64,000 nt of DNA from NCBI GenBank assembly GCA_029962745.1, contig CM057156.1:1536187-1600186 (forward strand), written 5' to 3'. The notes under the pieces are model-generated. The model saw only the letters and a list, made by a program, of their open reading frames with translations. It had not been told where the DNA came from and did no database searches. Source of the stretch: Echinometra lucunter (lineage: Eukaryota; Echinodermata; Echinoidea; Camarodonta; Echinometridae). This document shows, piece by piece, positions 41,969-51,972 of this stretch. The translations under genes were made by a program, and so were the position numbers. Within the stretch, counting starts at the first letter, position 1. Each line of letters starts with the position of its first letter.

Positions 41969-42386
41969 ATGCTACTACTGCTGTCATTTTACTTCTACCT
42001 AGTACCTATAGCAACATTATGCATGTGTGTGGTGTAGTGACGAAACAAGACAAATATCTTTTTGCTTTATGGTTGATTGAAAAGTTTAATCTCATAACAT
42101 CACTGGTGCTATAATCAGCATGCATATTATTAACTCCTCCTTTCTTGAAGCTTTGAAGTGTTTTTCATCTATTCGGTCATTCCAACAGGTCCGCAGAATC
42201 TATGGATATTTTTTTTTACATTGTTTCATAATGTTTGTTTTTCTTTTAATTTTCAAAGCATTGGATGTGAATAGAATGAAGGGTGCCCTCTGTTTTCCCC
42301 CGTGTGCGTCTTATCAAATCGTTATTATTGAAACATTACTAATGGCTGGAACTCCTACAGCCTTCCCTGAGTAGATGCTGGATCTC
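41969..42386. other. 3' flank of the SLC27A-family gene
   Basis: This is the presumed 3' UTR (minus strand) of the fatty acid transporter. Possible minus-strand ATTAAA words lie near 42085 and 42247; neither is proven as a polyadenylation signal. Nothing else recognised. Confidence 0.35.
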
Positions 42387-42694
42387 CTAGAGTTTAGAGC
42401 GTCCTGCCATGAGCCGATTAAGACTTGGCGAATCAAGATGAGAGTACATCCGGCGCTGATCATCCATCACATACAATGGATCCTGGATGAGTTCGGGATC
42501 GAATCCCTGACGAGCAAGCTCAGTCTTCTGATGTTTGTAAGTTGGCGTGATCATCATCGACGGCATGATGCGGACGAACCGTGGTCGTGCATAGCTTGGT
42601 AATGTCTCGACGACGTGTTGATAGAGGGCTGCGGCATCGAAGACGTGACCATTACGGAGAACGATGGCGGCCATGCCTGCCCGACCCTCATGAC
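42387..42694 (-). CDS. SLC27A: SLC27A-family (FATP/VLACS) terminal exon
   Basis: A 308-bp last exon on the minus strand. The acceptor is CTGTACAG/GTCATGAGG, and it takes one base from the previous exon to make Gly. The product reads GHEGRAGMAAIVLRNGHVFD, then LYQHVVETLPSYARPRFVRI, ITPTYKHQKTELARQGFDP and a stop after LNRLMAGRSKL. YARPRF, the KHxK lysine segment and the C-terminal KL-type end match fatty acid transport proteins (very-long-chain acyl-CoA synthetases), which activate fatty acids and so trap them inside cells. It is the C-terminal small domain of the ANL fold. The paralogue (A1 to A6) is not determined. Confidence 0.93.
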
Positions 42695-43342
42695 CTGTAC
42701 AGAACGATATGATTACAGAGATCAAAGAGACAATGACGAAATTCTATTCAGTTTGACTCTTTTCTGATTTTTCTCATAAAATATGATCGGTCGCGATGGG
42801 ACCTCATAAATTCATTGAAAAATTACAGCTCCGTCAATAAAAAGAAAAACGACAGAGTTGATGGATGAAAATAACAATCACATGGAAGAGCCCTAAAATT
42901 AATTGGCGGCTACTTTTATCATCAAGTCACTGGGCAAAGTGCATACATAGCTTGGCCTTTAATAAAAATTTAAAAAAAATGAAAAACATAGCTCGCTCGT
43001 AAATAAGTAATCAGAGCAGTATACAACTGCAAAGTAGTTATTATCATGTCAAGATAGAAACAATGTCGAAAATGATTCCTAAAAGTGTTTTAATTTAACA
43101 TGCTTAGGGGTAAACTAGCTCCTCAAAATGGTACTTCGTTCTTGTGTTCATCCTCGGTAAGTGCCCCTTTTTGCTGCCCCCCCCCCCCCCACACACACGA
43201 TTTAAAAGTAGTCACCGGCATTGCTTCACAAAATACAGTGTGATACTTATAAGTGCCATGGTCGTAGAAAGTATGAGGTGAAGTCCTCTTACATTTCCCT
43301 TGTCCCCCCCCCCCCCAACTCCCTTACACCACTTGTTCCTAC
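42695..43342. other. last intron of the SLC27A-family gene
   Basis: A 648-bp GT-AG intron. C runs lie at 43177-43190 and 43304-43317, the latter only about 25 bp from the donor. No other feature. Confidence 0.6.
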
Positions 43343-43440
43343 CCGGTACTTCCACTCCATAGATATTTGCCTCAAGGACAGCAGGCATCTGACACAAGGC
43401 CTGTGACACCTCCAGAGTCGATACATTCTCTCCTTTCCAT
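43343..43440 (-). CDS. SLC27A: SLC27A-family penultimate exon (VLACS motif)
   Basis: A 98-bp exon. The acceptor is TTTCACAG/ATGGAAAGG and the donor is TACCGG/GTAGGA. It encodes (R)WKGENVSTLEVSQALCQMP and AVLEANIYGVEVP, then joins the terminal exon in frame as VPGHEGR. RWKGENVSTxEV is the signature motif of fatty acid transport proteins. It lies at the hinge between large and small domains and is needed for acyl-CoA synthetase activity in the family. Upstream exons, which should give the AMP-binding site, were not found between 43.5 and 64 kb; introns may be long or the gene may extend past the window. Confidence 0.93.
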
Positions 43441-43569
43441 CTGTGAAACATAAAATTCAAATGTTGATGTTATTGTCGTTAAGTGTAAATAACTATTGTA
43501 GTAATGCTGTAGGAAAATCGATCACTTGGAATCTGGCAAACATTAATGTGATAAACTATTAGGACCTCA

Positions 43570-43923
43570 ACACACTAAGAAAAAAGGTTCAAGTTTGCAC
43601 CCTAAAAGCAACACTGGCAGCACCTTTTTGGGTGCAATCTTGCATGCACCCTACATGAAAAAGGTGCAAAAATGCACCTTTTTTGTTCTTGTTTGCACCC
43701 AGAAATGCCCGTTTGGAGCCTAAAAGATGCATATTTGCAACTCTAAGGGTGCATAAATTTTGGGATTCAAAAGGGTGCAACTCTGCACCCTTTAAGGTGC
43801 AAAATCTAGCTAACTGCACCCTAAAAGGTGTAAAAAGCTTCTTAGGGTGCAAAGTTGTACTCAAAAAGGAGCTCCCAGTGTTGCATTTGAAGGGTGCAGA
43901 ATTGCACGTTTTTTCTTAGTGTG
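43570..43923. mobile_element. MITE with ACACTAAGAAAAAAGG ends and GCACCC inner units, copy 1
   Basis: The outer ends CACACTAAGAAAAAAGGTTC and CGTTTTTTCTTAGTGTG are inverted. The inside is a lattice of GGGTGCAA / TTGCACCC and AAAAGGTGCA words in both orientations. A relative is at 45274-45648. Confidence 0.8.
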
Positions 43924-44148
43924 AATAATGTTTGGTAATACACGTTTAATGACAGTAAACGACTGTATAAAATACATGTATATTGTTGAATCTGGAATAA
44001 AATAAATATATTCATCCTTCCCTTGCAGAACATAGTATAGTAGGAAGGCTACCTCTATGATCCTCTGATTGACATGGCTAAAGCTGAAAATTTTGTACAA
44101 GTTAAACGAGATAGTACGTGCCATGAAAGCAAACTTGTACACGATCAG

Positions 44149-44294
44149 ATTTGATTGAGCAGAGGTTTGCGGATGCACCAAGGAGGGGGTAGTCCTGAAA
44201 AAGGACTGCTCATATCTTTAGTGCAAGAGTTCTGATAAGAACTGTTCCACATTCCATGATGACTTGTATCCGCAAACCTCTACTCAATCTAATT
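44149..44294. repeat. inverted repeat, 28-bp arms
   Basis: TTTGATTGAGCAGAGGTTTG..GGATGCA is repeated, inverted, as TGTATCCGCAAACCTCTACT..CAATC. Between them GTAGTCCTGAAAAAGGACTG forms its own small stem. Confidence 0.6.
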
Positions 44295-44414
44295 ACTCCA
44301 CCATACAAACCTTCAAAGATCATCTACGATCAGGTTTGTTTACGAATCCCTTATTGAAATGTGCAAATTTCCTTGGGAAGGTATATGGCCTTTCTTTCTT
44401 CACTTTAGTGGCTG

Positions 44415-45273
44415 GATGTCTCATGATGATGCAGATAAAATCATCTACTATAATGTGCTCAGTTGACACCTGATAGGCTTCTTAAAATACACCACCAGTA
44501 CGAAATATCACTGGTGAGAACGATTTAACCACAGCAGCAATTACATCGAAAGACAAGGGGAATAAAAAGAAAGATTATTTGTATATTATTATTATTCATC
44601 TTTATGACATACAATAGAGTACAGTAAAATAAAGAAGAAACACAGAAATCTCAGGACCAAAGTTTACAATAAAAGTTCCTCAAACAGGGTAACATTTGTT
44701 GCAGTCATAACAAGCACGAAGAAAAAATAGACAGATCTCCAGAGTATCTTGTAGATACTCTGGAGTATCTTGTAGATAGTCTGGAGACCTTGTAGACGTT
44801 AAAGGTCTGTCCCAGACGTATATTGTCCCAGATATACGTCTGTAAAAACAAACAGAGACATTATGTGAATAACGCTTATTATTGGTGCCAGATGTCATAA
44901 CATGTCAGATAAATACTTTACCGTGACTCAGAATATCGTGACTTCAGAATATCGTTAAAACGTGCAATATGAAAAGAAATGATTTTTAACTTCTGCAAAT
45001 CCAGTGGAAAAAAAAAAATATTTGAATGATTGAATGAGAGAAAAAGAAGAGTGAAAAGAAGAGTCCAGATCAAGGCCTGCATGAACTTCTTTATCACTGA
45101 AGGTCATGATGTGACAATAGTTTTACATTCTGAATAATATAATCCCCTCTCCTCCCCTCCCCACCCCCTCCATCTTGGATGAAAAGTAACTGGCTACGCT
45201 CGTGACAACCTGTTGATAAAGTGGTAGATTATGTTCTATAAGCTTGATGAATATCACCGACAATTTTTCCATC
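44415..45273. other. unannotated stretch with short duplications
   Basis: Near 44735-44830, GGAGTATCTTGTAGATA and CCCAGA..TATACGTCTG words repeat directly and inverted. No exon was recognised. Confidence 0.4.
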
Positions 45274-45648
45274 CTACACACTGAGAAATAATTGCATCCT
45301 AAATGCAACACTGGCTGTACCTTTTTGGGTGCAATCTTGCACCCCGGACGAAAAAAGGTGCAAAAATGCACCCTTTTGTTCTTGTTTGCACCCTGGAATG
45401 CCCGTTTGCACCCTAAAAGGTGCAACTTTGCACCTTTTAGGGTGCAGAGATTTTTGCGTACAAAAAGGTGCAAATTTGCACCTTCTCTAAAAGGGTGCAA
45501 CTCTGCACCCTTTAGGGTGCAAAATGCCACTAATTGCACCTTTAAAGGTGCAAAATCTTGTAAAAGGTGCAAATTTGCACCCTAAAAGATGCTCCCAGTG
45601 TTGCATTTGAAGGGTGCAAGATTGAACCTTTTTTTTCCTAGTGTGTAT
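45274..45648. mobile_element. MITE with GCACCC inner units, copy 2
   Basis: ACACACTGAGAAATAATTGC at the left and TTTTTTCCTAGTGTGT at the right form the ends. The inside again holds many TTTGCACCCTAAAAGGTGCA-like palindromes. CACTGGC(A/T)G(C/T)ACCTTTTTGG and CCCAGTGTTGCATTTGAAGG are shared with copy 1. Confidence 0.8.
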
Positions 45649-45751
45649 AAGAAAGTGTCGATGGGAATTCACATGCACTCAAGGTGAAGGTTCCTTCTAT
45701 GAATAAGTGATGGGAAAGTTGAATTACGGTGATTCATATCAAATTGACAAA

Positions 45752-46186
45752 GGGTGTGTTTATTGAGGGAACTCGATTTCTAGAAATGAGAAATGGTTAC
45801 TTGAGTCGCGAACACCACCATGGGTGGTCTCTCTGGATGTCGTGTTTATCGTCGCGATCTGAGTTCCCGAAACCCTGAGCCCATGCCTAGCTGCAAGATG
45901 ACCCGGCAGTGAAGGTAAAATCTGGCGGGCTTATTACTTCTTATTTCATCCGGAAACAGGAGTCCGAAGTTCCCAAACGAAACGCGACCGAAGTCGCGTT
46001 GTGTTTATTGGCACGACTTGAGTCGCCGATCTCGTTCAACGGGTAATCAAATCCCCCTTTTTGAGGAACTCAAGTCCGGTACGCTAGTTCTGTAATCAAG
46101 TCGCCGTCGTGTTTATCGAGGGTGACGGGTATAGTTCGGAACTTGAGTCGCTTATTAGCCCTCTGTTACCCTCAATAAACACACTC
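45752..46186. mobile_element. 435-bp MITE with GTGTGTTTATTGAGG ends
   Basis: Ends GGTGTGTTTATTGAGGGAAC and, inverted, GAGTGTGTTTATTGAGGGTA. The inside repeats GTTTATCG, GTCGCG and AACTTGAGTCGC in both orientations. A diverged copy lies at 9178-9440. Confidence 0.8.
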
Positions 46187-48126
46187 AAAGATGTAAGTAA
46201 AGTAATGTGTTCTTTGAACAACGTGCACAGGTAATCATCTGTGATCGCAGATCTGTTACGGCACTGATCTGTTGTTCAAAGGAGCGCCCTCACTTCAGAA
46301 GCAAAAAATTAGATATGAAAAAAAGGTATCTACTGTATGCAAAAAAAAAAAAAAAACTTTCTGTATACATTTCTGATTCCTATAGACCCAAATTAATTCA
46401 TAATCAAAATTTGTTTTAAAAAAAAAAGAAAAGAAAATAAGCTTTTCAAGTATTTGTGTGAATTTTATCATCTTTCTGCCACGCATTTAGCGATGTCCAT
46501 GTACCATCAATTCATTAACGCTACGAGATTTATTATTTAAATGAAATCTCGGCCGTCGACGTATTTTTTGTTTTGTTTTGATATTTTGCTTCTGATTGTT
46601 TTTTCGACAAAATTTGTCGAAAATTTGTCCCCTTTTGGAACAATAAACAACACAGAATTAACTAATTTTTATTAATGAAATTATTTCAGTTAATGAAAAT
46701 AAATGTATTCATAAATTTAGGAATTTTCTCTGGAAACACAATTTGTATTGAAAGTGCACATGAAATCACTTTTTGGAGCAGTTTTAGTCCGACGCATAAG
46801 TAAAAAATGTTGCGTAACTTCGGAACGGCATGCCAAAAGATGCGCGAGATTCGAAAGAAAAAAGTCAGGAGACATCGGGGTAGAAATTTGTTCGCGTTGC
46901 GGACGTCGGGGGGGGGGGGGTTCGCCCCCGGCCCTTTCAGGATGAAGCCATACTGCTCATTTATAAGAGGTAAAACCACATCACTAATTTCATATCTAAT
47001 ATTTTGTCCGATATTTGAAACTCCATTACTAAAACTGGACAAAGTTTTACCAAGTTTTGGACTAAAATATTGCCTGAAGTTGGTAAGATACTTAAAAATA
47101 AAAGTTAGCTCTTCCCCCCCCCTTTCTCTCCCTCCCTCTCTCTCTCTCTCTCGTAATATTATTGGAAGTCTGTGCAACATTATGATGTTATGATGCAATG
47201 TAATATACATGTATTTCTGTATATATTTTAAAATCTAAGCTTTTTAGTTTTAATATTAAATTGTTACCCTTGTTTATGTTATTCTAATTTTGATTATGCT
47301 GCATCACAACATTGTCAGTTTTATGAACCAAAAATATATGCAGCATACTAATTAATAGTAATCTACATAAGGTATACCAATATGGAAGTGAATACATTGG
47401 AAGCAATATTTGTCATTTGTAATTTGTGAATCATTTTGTCTGTAATTAAAATCTTACCTGTATTCCCCAGTGTTATAAAAAATTACTTTTAGTACACATT
47501 CAAAGAAAAATCACAAATATGGCAAATAATGTATCATTAGAAACTGGCAAGTTAACAGATAACAATCGTAAAAGTCTAAAGTCAGCTAGGTATCAGGTAA
47601 TTAAAAAAATAATAATACAGATAAAACTACCTCCCAGCATCTGTGATATACGAGCGATTCGCCAAAAAAAAACAAAAAACAAACAAACAAACAAAACACG
47701 ATGTTTCAATGACGTCAATGAATGGGCCAATCTTGTCCTAGCAGACGACGTCCCATAAAGAATGAACATAATAAAAGAATTTAGTGTATTCAAACGTGCC
47801 CATATTTCACACCATTCTAAAAAGGAAATGAAAGAGATTCTGATTAATAACAATAATACAAAACATTTATTTGGCGCTTAATACGGGCGTTTCTAAGCGC
47901 ACTGTTTTCTGTCTATAATTAAAATTAAATACAGATTACTGAAATCTCTTTTGTGTGTGTGTAAATATACAGGATAAGGGTCAATGAACAATCAAAGAAA
48001 TCACACTTTCAAATTGGAAAGCCCGCTGAATGAATGCAAGGACGATATTTATCCCTCTTTCAACGCCGAACGTACAGCGGTGCATGCAGCTGTAAATGCA
48101 ATGGCGTCTATTTTGTTTACAAGCAA
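46187..48126. other. unannotated stretch
   Basis: No gene recognised. A G run lies at 46909-46921, CT-rich sequence at about 47116-47152, and a GCGCTTAATACGGGCG..CTAAGCGC inverted word near 47870-47900. A plus-strand open frame at 47519-47758 has no recognisable motif. Confidence 0.4.
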
Positions 48127-48290
48127 CTGATTCCTTTATTTCATTTCATTTCATCTCATCTCATCTCATCTCATCTCATCTCATCTCATCTCATCTCATC
48201 TCATCTCATCTCATCTCATCTCATCTCATCTCATCTCATCTCATTTTATTTCATTTCATTTCTTTATTATGTCCATAAAGGATAACTGTA
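48127..48290 (-). repeat. (TCATC)n array grown from a LINE tail
   Basis: About 100 bp of perfect CTCAT pentamers (48145-48244) are flanked on both sides by TTTCATTTCATTT. On the minus strand this reads CCTTTATGGACATAATAAAG, then AAATGAAATG and the array, as in the tails of the LINEs here. So the array probably arose by expansion within a minus-strand LINE tail. Confidence 0.75.
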
Positions 48291-48716
48291 TAGATTTACA
48301 TTGACAATCTTGCTTCACAATTTCACAAGTACAACATTATAACTGAGAATTCTAAGTACTTAATCAAATGCACGTTAATTGTATTCATCCATAAAATTAA
48401 TGGTCTCGTACAATGTACTTCATGTCTGTCTGAATTTTGTTCAATTTTATAAGCTCACGGCTTCGCTTGTATGTATGCGTCCAGTATGATCATATATAGT
48501 GATGCAACGATATACATCTTTCTTTCTTTCTTTCTTGTAACGCTTCATTTTTCCATCCAAATAAACCCATGCACGGAGTTTAGAGCGAGGCAATAGATTA
48601 AACAATTCGACTAAAGCTAGTGAAGTGAGAGAAATAACTGAAGAGAAGATGACCAAACAGGCACTGAAAGTGTGTGAGATGCAGGGGCGTTGCTAGAGGG
48701 GGTGGGGTGTGACAAC

Positions 48717-48766
48717 CCCCCCCCCCCCTCAAAATTCTTGTCGGCAAATTCGCGATCACTGTCGGC

Positions 48767-48797
<31 letters not shown>
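48717..48797. repeat. C run and (AG)n microsatellite
   Basis: A C run at about 48716-48728 is followed 45 bp later by (AG)n at 48771-48797. TGCAGGGGCGTTGCTAGAGG just before resembles the ends of the CAGGGGCG MITE family. Confidence 0.7.
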
Positions 48798-48804
<7 letters not shown>

Positions 48805-48889
48805 AGGAAGGAGGAAGGAGGGGAAAAAGGAAAGAGAAAAATAAGGTGCTCAAATAGAGAGTCATATTCGGCTTATTTGCTTGTGTATT

Positions 48890-49500
48890 TTGATGACGAA
48901 ATAACACTGGTACCCCAAAAGAGAGAGTGTATATTTTTCCTCGCTCTCTGCGCTCGCTCGTATAATATTAAGATACAGGATGGTCTTTGAAAGCGAATAA
49001 ATTAGGCAAAAGAGGTGACCAAATATATAAAAATAGATATTTTTAAGGCCCTTCGTGTATTTTGATGAAGAATTATCACTTCCACCATGAACCATGAAAA
49101 GGAGTATATATTTTTTTTTTCCTCACTATGCTCGCTCGTATAACATTCAGATACAAGAGTGATTTGGGAAAGCAAACAAATTCGGCTAGCGAGATGACCA
49201 AATTAATGTACATGTATAATTTAGATATCTTATAGGCCAATCTTGTATTTTGATAAAGAATCATCACTTCTACCATGAAAAGGAGAATACAGGCCTATAT
49301 TTTTCCTCGCTCGCTACGTTCGCTCTATAGGATGGTTCGGGAAAGCGAGAGAATTCTGCAAGCGAAGTGACCAAATTTTTTATTTAGATATTGTATGTAT
49401 GCCCATCAGGTATTTTGATGAAGAATTATCACTTCTATAATGAAAAGGAGAATATATATTTTTCCTGGCTCGCTGCGCTCGCTCATATAAAAGTCACCAA
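48890..49500. repeat. satellite-like ~180-bp repeat, locus 2 (about 4 units)
   Basis: Units share TTTTTCCTCGCTCGCTGCGC, TCGCTCGTATAA, AGATACA(G/A)GA, AAGCGAA..AATTC, GAGGTGACCAAAT and GTATTTTGATGAAGAATTAT. They are the same units as at 5150-5600. Confidence 0.8.
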
Positions 49501-50315
49501 ATCTGGTTGAAATCAACTGAAATGTGTAGCAAAGACGAAGGAAAATATGATAGAGGCACACAACTGAACATGCCTAGTGAGCTTTATATCGTTGAATTTA
49601 TAGACGTTGGTCGTCGGTAATCGGTGGCATTGTTTGTCGGTAATCAGTGGCCTCTACACCCCCCCCCCCCCCGAAAAAGGTATAGCGATGCCCCTGGTGA
49701 GATGTTATGGTACATCGTCTGCTTGTGCAATTTATGTCCTACCTTTGACGTCCCACATCTCAGCGGCTTTCGGAGAGCTATTCAGGTGCTTTGTCGGGGC
49801 TGTAATAATAATCATTACTTCAAATGTTTCCAAGCATTGAATTTTGACAAACTTGTCCGGTTTAAGCTTCACCTACGCAATAACGAATATTAAGTCAGTT
49901 TTAAAAATCAATGAATATCTGCTTGAAATTTGTTTTAATACATTAATCATACTACGATTTTCAATTATGTCATTTATGTGCCTATGTATCATATTATCTT
50001 ATCATATTACCTTAAACTTAATAATTGACTATCATTTACGTTCGAATCATTTTGATTTATATAAGCAGGCATATTTCAGCCTTTGGCTGACTGTCATATA
50101 CGATCTTTTTTAACATATAAACCATTACTATATTCAACTCAACTCAACTCTCTCCAAGAGTGCGCTAGAAAGCATCAACATCCGTTTTCAATTTCCCGCG
50201 GTAAAGTGCTCTTGGTGCGCAAAATTTGGTGCTCATGACCTGTGCACGAATAGGCCAAGATCAGAGGAAATATGAAATAAAATGAATTATTTTCCTGAGT
50301 TTAAACTCTATATGC
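49501..50315. other. unannotated stretch
   Basis: A C run lies at 49659-49672. GTCGGTAATC(A/G)GTGGC is repeated near 49614 and 49638. No gene. Confidence 0.4.
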
Positions 50316-50750
50316 CAGGGGCGTCGCTTCGGGGATGGGTAGCCCCCTCCCCCCATGATTTTACAAGAGATCAAAAGAAATGAAGAAGAAAAAGAAGAAG
50401 AAGAAGAAGAAGAAGGAGAAGGAGGAGGAGGAGGAGAAGAAGAAGAAGAAGAAGAAGAAAGAAGAAGAAGAAGAAGAAGAAGAAGAAGAAGAAGAAGAAG
50501 AAGAAGAAGAAAAAGAAAAAGAAAAAGAAAAGAAGAAGAAGAAGAAGAAGAAGAAGAAGAAGAAGAAAAAGAAGAAGAAGAAGAAGAAGAAGGAGAAGGA
50601 GGAGGAGGAGGAGAAGAAGAAGAAGAAGAAGAAAAAGAAAAAGAAGAAGAAGAAGAAGAAGAAGAGTATGCGGGAAGAGAGGGCAGGGTCATGCAACTAT
50701 ATAGCTCTAATAGCCCTCGCCTATTAAAATACCCTTGCGCCGCGCCCCTG
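50316..50750. mobile_element. CAGGGGCG MITE with expanded (GAA)n core, copy 1
   Basis: Ends CAGGGGCGTCGC and, inverted, CAGGGGCGCGGCGC. It keeps TGATTTTACAAGAGATCAAA and GAGAGGGCAGGGTCATGCAA next to a (GAA)n/(GGA)n array of about 280 bp (50380-50665). Copies at 55972 and 57893 have only a short purine stretch at that point. Confidence 0.8.
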
Positions 50751-51972
50751 CTATATACCATGACAGCAATAACAGAGCGAAATGTATAATATAGTATTAT
50801 TACGTCGATGAATTTATTTCACTTTAGTCCAAATCTACGATATATACAATTTCATAAATCCACAGAGAGTTTTTAAAAATGGGTGGAGAGGAGACACAAT
50901 AACGAAAAAAAAATCTGACATGCAAACTTATGACATATTTACGTGGATACGGAATAAAATTGTGAGCCGGGGAGGGTGTTACATTTTTTTTTTTTTTGGC
51001 TGTTGAGTACTGAATGTAAACCACTTTGGTTTTTAAAGGGGAACAACGAATTTGTACCCTCCACCCTTCTTGATCCCGTGGGGCAGTTGACGTACTCGTT
51101 CTTTGATTGGTGTTCAACGTACTTGTAAACTATAATGATGTAAGCAGAGTTTCCCAGCTACCTTCCAAGATCTCCATCAACACATGTTCTGGTTGACCTT
51201 GTTATTTTGACCAATAATCTGATCAGCAGGCTAGACAGCGGATGAGTAAACGGTGTCTTTTTACTCCTCCTCCTCTTCCTCCTCCTACTCGTCTGCTTAG
51301 CTTTACCAAACGAGGATAGCATTATAAGCGACAATCGAGTCGATAGACCGTGCGGCTCGACGAGTGAACGCGCGCACCCTCGATGTAATGATCTTGACAT
51401 TGAGGTACGCAGACCAAATACTCGTTTGTAAAAACACGAGCGCGAAGACACAGAGCAAAACGCTAGCCACGTTTGTCCTCACGACGTCTCGCCGGTGAGA
51501 TCATTCTACTTTTAGAAGGGCTTTTCTTGAGATACTTCTGTCATGGGAGAAAAACCTGCAGAATTTCAGGAAACTTAATTGATAGCTTCATGATATGCTC
51601 TCGTTACTGTAAACGAAAGTCGCAACAACCTTGTGCTTCGAGTACGTGCCAAACTTGGAGTTTTAACCATATTCATTCACGCCTCCTTGCCCATTTCAAC
51701 TTAATTACGCGGACTGCAGTAAACTGTGATAAAAAATATTCTGCACACAAGTAAATCATCAGATCTAAGTTCTATGCATTTTCGTCTGTTTGCATTAATT
51801 TATTTTTTTGTATTCAGTCCTCCCTGATCAATTTTTACTGGAAGTTATTCATCACATCACGTGCAATAACCTGCAAAAATCGTGTATAACCATGATAACT
51901 ATGAACTAATCTTCTGAAGTTCCTTACTCTGTTAACGGTGTGTTTGGATTGATTTAGTTTCCATATGAAATC
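50751..51972. other. 5' flank of the sulfotransferase gene
   Basis: No exon proven. Open frames at 51158-51451 (minus) and 51473-51754 (plus) have no recognised motif. One minus-strand frame near 51300-51470 has a hydrophobic stretch (VASVLLCVFALVFLQTSIWS) but no in-frame ATG after the last stop. CACGTG-free, no clear TATA box. Confidence 0.35.

Noticed and set aside
43861..44181. 106-codon minus-strand ORF as an upstream SLC27A exon
   Set aside because: No fatty acid transporter motif. Part of it is MITE sequence.
50261..50789. Glu/Lys/Arg-rich and Ser/Phe-rich ORFs
   Set aside because: They come from the (GAA)n core of a MITE.
51158..51451. Minus-strand ORF with a nearby hydrophobic stretch as the 5' exon of the SLC27A-family gene
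   Set aside because: The hydrophobic frame has a stop just upstream and no ATG, the other frame is R/S-rich without family motifs, and no linking exon was found.
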